11,683 nt of DNA, from positions 373 to 12,055 of the forward strand of contig DJRZ01000050.1 of NCBI GenBank assembly GCA_002440235.1. The letters are read 5' to 3'. The position numbers and the translations under genes were made by a program. Shown piece after piece: positions 5,248 to 11,683 of this stretch. The stretch's first letter is position 1; each line of letters opens with the position of its first letter. This DNA comes from Alphaproteobacteria bacterium UBA6347 (lineage in GTDB: Bacteria > Pseudomonadota > Alphaproteobacteria > CAAGCB01 > CAG-977). Below the pieces are notes generated by a model, which ran no database searches, was not told the DNA's origin, and worked only from the letters and a program-made list of their open reading frames with translations.

Positions 5248-5901
5248 ATGCGGCAGATTTTGATTTGTTCGCCGGCGGAAAAACCGCGGCAGGCTTTGGC
5301 GGGGGAAATCCGCGTTTTGAATATCGCGAGCGAGGTCGTCGAAACGGGCGATTTCGCGGATATTCCGGAACATCTGAACGCCGAACGGTTTTCGGCGGTC
5401 GTCGTCGACGAACCGACGGCGGAACAAAGGGCGCTGCTGTCGGGAATCGGCGGGGAAACGCCTTTGTTTTATCTGACGCGCGAACCGTTCGCCGGCGACG
5501 GCGCGCAGGTGTTTCAAAAGCCTTTTCGCCTGCCCGTGTTTCTGACGGCTTTGATCGCCGCCGCCGCCCAATTCGAACAAAGCGACGGCGCGGCGGTTTA
5601 TCTGGGAAAATGGAAGTTCAGTCCCGCCGCCAAAACGCTGACGTTCAAGGACGCCGAAATCAAACTGACGGAAAAGGAAACCGACCTGCTGAACTATCTG
5701 CGCCGCCGCGACGCCCCCGTCGATCGGGAAACGCTGTTGCGCGACATTTGGGGATACGGCGCGGGCGTGTCGACGCACACGCTGGAAACGCACATTTACC
5801 GGCTGAGGCAAAAGCTGGAAAAAACGGGCATCGCCTTTTTCGCGGGCAACGGAGACGGATACCGGCTGGTTTGTTCGCCGGACGCGTCCCCCTCCCCCTG
5901 A
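5248..5901 (+). CDS. OmpR/PhoB-family regulator with degenerate receiver domain
   Basis: The 217-residue protein has a C-terminal winged-helix DNA-binding domain of the OmpR/PhoB type (about 118-208): KLTEKETDLLNYL (139-151), RETLLRDIWGYG (160-171), the recognition helix THTLETHIYRLRQKLE (176-191) and a wing ending GDGYRLV (202-208). The N-terminal domain (1-108) keeps a receiver outline, with a possible phosphoacceptor Asp54 in VVVDE, Thr77 in YLT and Lys91 in QKPF. However, the acidic pair after strand 1 is replaced by CSPAEK, and the stretch between Thr77 and Lys91 is several residues shorter than in PhoB, so helix 4 looks truncated. Normal Mg-dependent phosphorylation is therefore doubtful. 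No histidine kinase gene is nearby. GGAGG lies 5 nt before the ATG. It ends 2 nt before the stop of the convergent DUF1015 gene. Its promoter region carries a direct repeat and a dyad suggesting autoregulation. Confidence 0.88.
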   Translation: MRQILICSPAEKPRQALAGEIRVLNIASEVVETGDFADIPEHLNAERFSAVVVDEPTAEQRALLSGIGGETPLFYLTREPFAGDGAQVFQKPFRLPVFLTALIAAAAQFEQSDGAAVYLGKWKFSPAAKTLTFKDAEIKLTEKETDLLNYLRRRDAPVDRETLLRDIWGYGAGVSTHTLETHIYRLRQKLEKTGIAFFAGNGDGYRLVCSPDASPSP

Positions 5902-5903
5902 AA

Positions 5904-7145
5904 TCAGATCGGATTGGAAATCAGCCCGTCCGCCAGCTTCGGTTCGAACCACGTCGATTTCGGCGGCATGACCCGCCCCGAATCCGCGACAGCGGTCAAT
6001 TCGTCCATCTGCGTCGGATACAGCGAAAAAGCGACCGCCATCTCGCCGCTGTCGACGCGTCTTTCCAGCTCGCCCAACCCGCGCATGCCGCCGACGAAGT
6101 CGATGCGCTTGTCTTTGCGCAAATCGCCGACGCCCAAAACGGGACCGATCACCAGATCCGACAGGACGCTGACGTCCAGCGATTTCACCGGGTCGGCGGG
6201 ACGCGGCGTTTTCAGCGTCAGCGCGTACCACCCGCCGCCCAGATACATGCCGAATTCGCCTTTTTTCGACGGACGGACGGCTTTGTCCGCGGGACTGACG
6301 GCGAAATCCCGTTCCAGCGCGTGCAAAAACGCGTCGGGCGTCAAGCCGTTCAGATCCCTGACGACGCGGTTGTAATCCAGAATCATCATTTCGTTCATCG
6401 GAAAAGCGACCGCCAAAAACGAATTGTAAGGCTCCGCGCCCGTGTGGGCGGGATTTTGCTCCGCGCGTTTTTTGGCGACGCGGGACGCGGCGGCGGAACG
6501 GTGATGCCCGTCGGCGATATAGACGACGTCCTGTTTGTCGAAAGCGCGCGTGACGGCGGCGATGTCCGCGTCGTCGCGGACCGCCCAGACGGCGTGCCGG
6601 ACGCCGTTGTCGCCCTCGACTTCGTAAGCGGGAGGATTTTCGACGGTCTTTTTGATGATCGCGTCGACTTCGGGAATTTGGCGGTACGCCAGCAAAGCCG
6701 GTCCCGTCTGCGCGTTCAACGCGTCGATCTGGCGCACGCGGTCGTCTTCCTTGTCGACGCGGGTGAATTCGTGGCGGCGGATTCTGTTTTTGTCGTATTC
6801 GGCGACGCTGGCGGCGACCGCCAGTCCCGTTTGCGCGTGGTCGCCCATCACCGCGCGGTAGACGTAATAGCACGCCTTTTCGTCCTGTTTCAAAACGCCC
6901 TTTTCCAGCAAAGCGCGATAGTTTTCCGCCGATTTTTCGTACACGGCGGGATCGTAGGGGTTCGTGTCCTCGGGCAGGTCGATTTCGGCTTTGGAAATGT
7001 GCAGGAACGAAAAGGGTTTTCCGCTTGCTTTTTCACGCGCTTCTTTTGTATCAAGGACGTCGTAGGGCGGCGCGGCGACCTCGGCGGCGAATCGCGGCAG
7101 GGGACGGACGGCTTTAAAGGGACGGAACAAGGGAATGACTGTCAC
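5904..7145 (-). CDS. DUF1015 family protein (COG4198-like)
   Basis: A 413-residue cytoplasmic protein matching the DUF1015 pattern as I remember it: an N-terminal IPLFRPFKAVRP start, APPYDVL (25-31), FLHISKAEIDLP with NPYDP shortly after, the acceptor-like VYRAVM segment, HEFTRVDKEDDR, and the signature YIADGHHRSAAA in the middle. The family has no firmly assigned reaction that I can cite. The DGHHR signature resembles the GxHR motif of ParB/sulfiredoxin-fold proteins, some of which are small-molecule kinases; applying that here is inference. The start is GTG at 7145-7143 with AGGAG 6 nt upstream; the open frame continues 5' only as antisense of miaA. The 27 bp to the divergent miaA start are too few for two promoters, so regulatory sequence must lie in the opposing coding regions. 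Confidence 0.87.
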   Translation of the reverse strand: MTVIPLFRPFKAVRPLPRFAAEVAAPPYDVLDTKEAREKASGKPFSFLHISKAEIDLPEDTNPYDPAVYEKSAENYRALLEKGVLKQDEKACYYVYRAVMGDHAQTGLAVAASVAEYDKNRIRRHEFTRVDKEDDRVRQIDALNAQTGPALLAYRQIPEVDAIIKKTVENPPAYEVEGDNGVRHAVWAVRDDADIAAVTRAFDKQDVVYIADGHHRSAAASRVAKKRAEQNPAHTGAEPYNSFLAVAFPMNEMMILDYNRVVRDLNGLTPDAFLHALERDFAVSPADKAVRPSKKGEFGMYLGGGWYALTLKTPRPADPVKSLDVSVLSDLVIGPVLGVGDLRKDKRIDFVGGMRGLGELERRVDSGEMAVAFSLYPTQMDELTAVADSGRVMPPKSTWFEPKLADGLISNPI

Positions 7146-7172
7146 GGCAGGCTCCTGAAAAAAAGAAAACAG

Positions 7173-8102
7173 ATGGAATCTTTTACTCCAAATCGCGAAA
7201 AAAACAAAGCGATAGTTGTCGCCGGTCCGACCGCATCCGGCAAGTCGGCGCTGGCGATCCGTCTGGCGAAAGCCGCGAACGGCATCGTCGTCAACGCGGA
7301 CAGCATGCAGGTCTACCGCGACGTGCCGACGCTGACCGCGCGACCGACCGCCGCGGACGAAAGCGAAGTCCCCCACAGGCTTTACGGTTTTCTGGAACCG
7401 GACGAAAGCTTTTCCGTTTTCAAATGGGTTCGCGCCGCCGCCGCGGAAATGCGGGCGGCTTGGGCGGCGGGAAAAACGCCCGTCGTCGTCGGGGGAACGG
7501 GGCTTTATCTGCAAACGCTGACGAACGGCATGTCCCCCGTTCCGCAGGCGGACGCCGCCGTGCGCCAAAGCGTGCGCGACGAATGCGAACGGCTGGGCTT
7601 CGCCGCTTTTCTGGCGGAATTCAGGCGAAAGGATCCCTCCTTTCCCTTCGCGGACCCGCAGCGCGTCCTGCGCGCCGCCGAAGTGCTGGCGCAAACGGGA
7701 AAATCCGTGACATACTGGCAAAGCCTGCCGTTTGAAAAAGCCGTCGACGCCGATTTTTACGGCGTTTTGATTGATCCCGACCGCGCGGAACTGTACGCGC
7801 GCTGCGACGAACGGTTCGACCTGATGACGCGGAACGGGGCGGAAAACGAGGTGCGCGCCCTGCTGGCGAAAAATCCGCCCGCGGACAGCCTGATCATGAA
7901 AGCCGTCGGCGTCGCGGAAATCGCGGCGGTTTTAAACGGCGAAGCGACCATGGAACAAGCCGCCGCCCATGCCCGTCAGATGACCCGCAACTACGCCAAG
8001 CGTCAGATCACGTGGTTCAGGCACCGTTTCCGCGCCGACGCCGTCGCCGCGGACGCGAAATCGGACGCCGTATTAACCGACGCTTTACACTTTTTATCGT
8101 AA
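7173..8102 (+). CDS. miaA: tRNA dimethylallyltransferase MiaA
   Basis: Transfers a dimethylallyl group from DMAPP to N6 of A37 in tRNAs that read codons starting with U, the first step to ms2i6A, which improves codon-anticodon pairing. The 309-residue protein has the Walker A motif GPTASGKS (18-25), DSMQVYR (43-49) for substrate and tRNA contact, GGTGLYL (107-113), the insertion domain (about 120-190), KAVGVAEI (243-250) and the terminal AKRQITWFR (275-283). KAVGVAEI, rather than the KAxGYxE form, is what I remember for alphaproteobacterial MiaA. The ATG is chosen by family length and position; it has only a purine-rich A tract upstream and no clear Shine-Dalgarno, suggesting modest translation. 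It is divergent from the DUF1015 gene and lies 90 bp upstream of mreB, on the same strand. Confidence 0.95.
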   Translation: MESFTPNREKNKAIVVAGPTASGKSALAIRLAKAANGIVVNADSMQVYRDVPTLTARPTAADESEVPHRLYGFLEPDESFSVFKWVRAAAAEMRAAWAAGKTPVVVGGTGLYLQTLTNGMSPVPQADAAVRQSVRDECERLGFAAFLAEFRRKDPSFPFADPQRVLRAAEVLAQTGKSVTYWQSLPFEKAVDADFYGVLIDPDRAELYARCDERFDLMTRNGAENEVRALLAKNPPADSLIMKAVGVAEIAAVLNGEATMEQAAAHARQMTRNYAKRQITWFRHRFRADAVAADAKSDAVLTDALHFLS

Positions 8103-9233
<1,131 letters not shown>

Positions 9234-9259
9234 TTCTTCGCCGACAAAGGTAAAACAAT

Positions 9260-10135
9260 ATGGGAAAACAGCATTCCGGCAGCGCGGAGTCCTTTTACCT
9301 TTACCGGATTAAATCAAAGCTGCGCCGGTTCGCCGTCGTGGCGTTGGTCATGTCCGCCTTCGGGTTGATGCTGTTGGGAAAAGCCGACACGATTCTGGTC
9401 GAAAAGGCGCAAATTCTGTTCAACGACATCGCGACGCCCGTTCTGTCCCTGCTGTCAAAGCCCGCGGAACTGGCGTCGCGCTTTTTTCAAAACCTGCGCG
9501 AACTGGCGTCGATCCGCCGCGAAAACGAACGTTTGCGCGCCGAAAACAAAGAACTGACCCTGATCAGGCTGGACACCGAACAGCTGCGCAAGGAAAACGC
9601 CTATCTGACCGACCTGCTGCGCTATGTCCCGCCGCCCCCCGCCGTGTCCATCACGTCGCGCGTCATCGCGGACACGGGCAATTCGTTCGCGCAGTCCCTG
9701 ATCGCTTTCGTCGGGTTGAAGCACGACATCGAAAAGGGCAACGTCGTTCTGACGGGCGACGGGCTGGTCGGGCGCATCGCGTCCGTCGGCATCAACGCCG
9801 CGCGCATTCTGCTGATCACGGACATCAATTCGCGCGTGCCGGTGAAAATCGAACCGCTGGACACGCCCGCGATTTTAACGGGCGACAACACCGAACACCC
9901 GCAGCTGACGTCTTTGCCGAACTATGCCAAAGTGTCCGTCGGCGACCGCGTCGTCACGTCGGGCATGGCGGGGGTGTATCCCGCCGGACTGCCCGTCGGC
10001 ACGATCGTTTCCGTCAACGACGGCGTGATCAAAGTCCGCCCCTTTTTCAACCGCAGCCGACTGGAAATGGTCCGCATCGTCGATTACGGACTGTCGGGAT
10101 TGCTACCGGATCCGATATGCCCGACTTCGCCGTAA
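9260..10135 (+). CDS. mreC: Rod shape-determining protein MreC
   Basis: Periplasmic scaffold of the elongasome, anchored in the inner membrane, that activates PBP2. The 291 residues show a short cytoplasmic basic tail, one membrane segment (about 24-40), a heptad-like coiled coil (about 78-120, rich in Arg/Glu with REN.RLRAENKEL spacing) and the double beta-barrel domain (about 128-280) with SRVIADTGNSF, LVGRIASVG, TDINSRVPV, VGDRVVTSGMAGVYPAGLPVG and the closing RPFFNRSRLEMVRIVDY. There is no long Pro-rich C-terminal tail. AAAGG lies 9 nt before the ATG. The last 19 nt overlap the start of mreD, so their translation is probably coupled. Confidence 0.95.
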   Translation: MGKQHSGSAESFYLYRIKSKLRRFAVVALVMSAFGLMLLGKADTILVEKAQILFNDIATPVLSLLSKPAELASRFFQNLRELASIRRENERLRAENKELTLIRLDTEQLRKENAYLTDLLRYVPPPPAVSITSRVIADTGNSFAQSLIAFVGLKHDIEKGNVVLTGDGLVGRIASVGINAARILLITDINSRVPVKIEPLDTPAILTGDNTEHPQLTSLPNYAKVSVGDRVVTSGMAGVYPAGLPVGTIVSVNDGVIKVRPFFNRSRLEMVRIVDYGLSGLLPDPICPTSP

Positions 10136-10650
10136 ATCAGACTTTCGCCGAAAAAATCCCCGCCAGATTGCGGCAGTGTTCGCCGAAGCTGCTGACCGCG
10201 CTGATTCTGCTGTGTTCGATCGCGCCGACCTATCTGCCGGGGTATTCGTCCGTGCGTCCGTACTTCACGCTGATCCCCGTTTTTTACTGGGCGGTGTACC
10301 GTCCGTCCGACTTTTCGGTGCTCAGCGCGTTTTTCACGGGGCTGTTTCTGGATTTGATGGACGGAACGCCGCTGGGGGTGAACACGCTGGTTTTCACGCT
10401 GTTTTATCTGCTGGCGCGCGCGCAAAGCCGCTATGTCGTCGGCAGGGCATATTACTTCGTTTGGTTCGGATTCGCGCTGTTTTCCTTCGGGGCGTATTTT
10501 TTGAAATGGCTGGTCGTGTCGGTCAACTACGCCGTGTTCACCCCCGTGTCGACCGCGTTTGTCAGCTATGTGCTGTTGCAGCTGTGCTATCCTTTCGTGG
10601 CGTGGTTTTGCGCGAAACTGCATTTGTATCTGCTGGATAGGGAAAAATGA
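10117..10650 (+). CDS. mreD: Rod shape-determining protein MreD
   Basis: Small multi-pass inner-membrane protein of the elongasome. The 177 residues contain about five or six membrane segments (roughly 24-39, 47-61, 66-82, 88-104, 112-136, 145-165), with the family-like PYFTLIPVFYWAVYRPS and FFTGLFLDLMDGTPLGVN, where the FLDL..GTPLG pattern is the most conserved part of MreD. The ATG lies within mreC with no good Shine-Dalgarno, consistent with translation by ribosomes finishing mreC. The stop overlaps the mrdA start as ATGA. Identification rests on these motifs, topology and gene order. Confidence 0.93.
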   Translation: MPDFAVNQTFAEKIPARLRQCSPKLLTALILLCSIAPTYLPGYSSVRPYFTLIPVFYWAVYRPSDFSVLSAFFTGLFLDLMDGTPLGVNTLVFTLFYLLARAQSRYVVGRAYYFVWFGFALFSFGAYFLKWLVVSVNYAVFTPVSTAFVSYVLLQLCYPFVAWFCAKLHLYLLDREK

Positions 10651-11683
10651 TCACACGCGACGGCGACAAGGGAAAAATGCTGACGCGCCGCGCGGCGATG
10701 CTGGGCGGCGGCGAGCTGTTCCTGTCGTCGATTTTGCTGGGACGCATGTACTGGCTGCAAGTGCTGGAATCCGACCGCTACAAAACGCTGGCGGAGGAAA
10801 ACCGCATTTCGACGCGTCTGCTGGCGCCGCCGCGCGGCGTGATTTTCGACCGGTTCGGCAAACCGATGGCGCAGAACAACCAGAATTTCCGCGTGCTGGT
10901 GATTTCCGAACAAACCGAAGGCAACCTGAACGCGACGCTGGAATCGCTGAACAAAGTCCTGCCCCTGACGGACGGGGAAATCCAGCGTATCCGCAAGGAC
11001 GTGCGCCGTTCCCGCAACTTCACCCCCGTGACGATCCGCGAAAACCTGACGTGGGAGCAAATGGCGGCGATCCAGCTGAACGCGCCCGACCTGCCGGGGA
11101 TCATCATTGACGAGGGGCTCAGCCGCTATTATCCGTTCAAGGAATCCGCCGCGCACACCGTCGGTTACGTCGGCGCCGTGACGGACGAGGAGGCTCTGGC
11201 GGAAAACCCGCTGCTGCGTCTGCCGGGGTTCCGCGTCGGCAAATCGGGAATCGAACTGCAATACAACGCCGAATTGTGCGGAAAAGAGGGCGCGCAACGC
11301 GTCGAAGTCAACGCCGTCGGACGCGTCATTCGCGAAATCGAACGCGACGAAGGCGTGGCGGGCAGAGCTTTGCCGCTGACTATCGACACGCGGATTCAGG
11401 AAATCGCCTACAACAAAATGAAAAACGAAAGCGGCGCGGCGGTTCTGCTGGACATTTACACGGGCGAAGTGCTGGCTTTGGTGTCGACGCCCAGTTTCGA
11501 CCCCAACAAATTCAACCGCGGACTGACCCCCGAAGAATGGCGGGATCTGTCGACCAGCGAACGCAACCCGTTGTTGAACAAAGCGCTGGGCGGACTGTAT
11601 TCCCCCGGTTCGACGTTTAAAATGGTCGTCGCTCTGGCGGCGCTGGAAGCCGACGTGATCCGCCCCGACACGAAAATCTTTTG
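10647..11683 (+). CDS. mrdA: Penicillin-binding protein 2 (MrdA), 3' end cut by window
   Basis: Class B transpeptidase that cross-links peptidoglycan during cell elongation, working with RodA and MreCD. The 345 codons present show a short cytoplasmic tail with TRRAAMLGGG, one membrane anchor (about 16-38), WLQVLESDRYKTLAEENRI, the pedestal/dimerisation domain starting RGVIFDR (63-69), GxVG-like elements around VGYVGAV, then the start of the transpeptidase domain: AVLLDIYTGEVLALVSTPSFDPN and the SPGSTFK active site with Ser322 and Lys325 (11610-11621). The SxN and KTG motifs lie beyond the window. The start at 10647 overlaps the mreD stop (ATGA); an ATG at 10677 also has an AGGG-type site, but the longer N-terminus resembles alphaproteobacterial PBP2. 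rodA is expected next, outside the window. Confidence 0.96.
   Translation, partial: MITRDGDKGKMLTRRAAMLGGGELFLSSILLGRMYWLQVLESDRYKTLAEENRISTRLLAPPRGVIFDRFGKPMAQNNQNFRVLVISEQTEGNLNATLESLNKVLPLTDGEIQRIRKDVRRSRNFTPVTIRENLTWEQMAAIQLNAPDLPGIIIDEGLSRYYPFKESAAHTVGYVGAVTDEEALAENPLLRLPGFRVGKSGIELQYNAELCGKEGAQRVEVNAVGRVIREIERDEGVAGRALPLTIDTRIQEIAYNKMKNESGAAVLLDIYTGEVLALVSTPSFDPNKFNRGLTPEEWRDLSTSERNPLLNKALGGLYSPGSTFKMVVALAALEADVIRPDTKIF

Noticed and set aside
5224..6873. Long minus-strand open frame (549 codons) over the regulator and DUF1015 genes
   Set aside because: Arg-rich shadow translation with no domain; both real genes explain the DNA.
5142..7172. A very long plus-strand open frame continuing into miaA (986 codons in all)
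   Set aside because: It is antisense to the well-supported DUF1015 gene and out of frame with the regulator gene; its translation is Arg/Gly-rich low-complexity sequence. It results from few stop codons in GC-rich DNA. The real gene in this frame is miaA from 7173.

Overview
The window looks like core chromosome of a Gram-negative bacterium, most likely an alphaproteobacterium. This is inferred from remembered family features, not from a search. The evidence is an LPS-export permease (LptG), a lipoprotein with an outer-membrane-type sorting position, the mreB-mreC-mreD-mrdA cell-shape operon, an MreB that opens like alphaproteobacterial homologues, and a MiaA with the KAVGVAEI form of the C-terminal motif instead of the KAxGYxE form. 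The DNA is moderately GC-rich by eye, with heavy GCG/GCC, CGC and GGC codon use. This creates many long open frames on the opposite strands that are not genes. I see no insertion sequence, phage gene, CRISPR array or origin.

Layout. 80-1171 (+) is lptG. It converges on a two-gene minus-strand unit, recX followed by a HAD-family phosphatase (2371 down to 1168), and the two convergent stop codons share one CTAG. A 97-bp divergent gap separates recX from hslO (Hsp33), which is followed 5 nt later by an uncharacterised lipoprotein gene, 8 nt later by tRNA-Gly(CCC), and then by a strong bidirectional terminator (4175-4209). An internal promoter-like sequence with a perfect TTGACA lies in the lipoprotein gene and could serve the tRNA.

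4304-5901 is the least explained part. A 279-residue, cysteine-free, apparently disordered protein of unknown function (minus) is divergent from an OmpR/PhoB-type regulator (plus) whose receiver domain is shortened and lacks the usual acidic pair. The 104-bp gap between them holds a 7-bp direct repeat with an 11-bp period, the architecture of PhoB/OmpR-class binding sites. It also holds a promoter-like pair and a perfect 9-bp dyad that covers the -10 element and reaches the Shine-Dalgarno sequence. This could be a self-regulating switch, and it is the best candidate for undescribed biology here.

5904-7145 (minus) is a DUF1015-family protein with an ADGHHR signature. It is divergent from miaA (7173-8102), with only 27 bp between the start codons. 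A promoter-like sequence then leads into mreB-mreC-mreD-mrdA (8193 to the window end), where the last three genes overlap. mrdA (PBP2) is cut by the window edge just after its catalytic STFK motif.

Together the genes mostly serve the envelope (LPS export, rod-shape peptidoglycan synthesis, a lipoprotein) and housekeeping (tRNA modification, redox chaperone, RecA control). The unusual material is regulatory and hypothetical and is concentrated at 3.9-5.9 kb.
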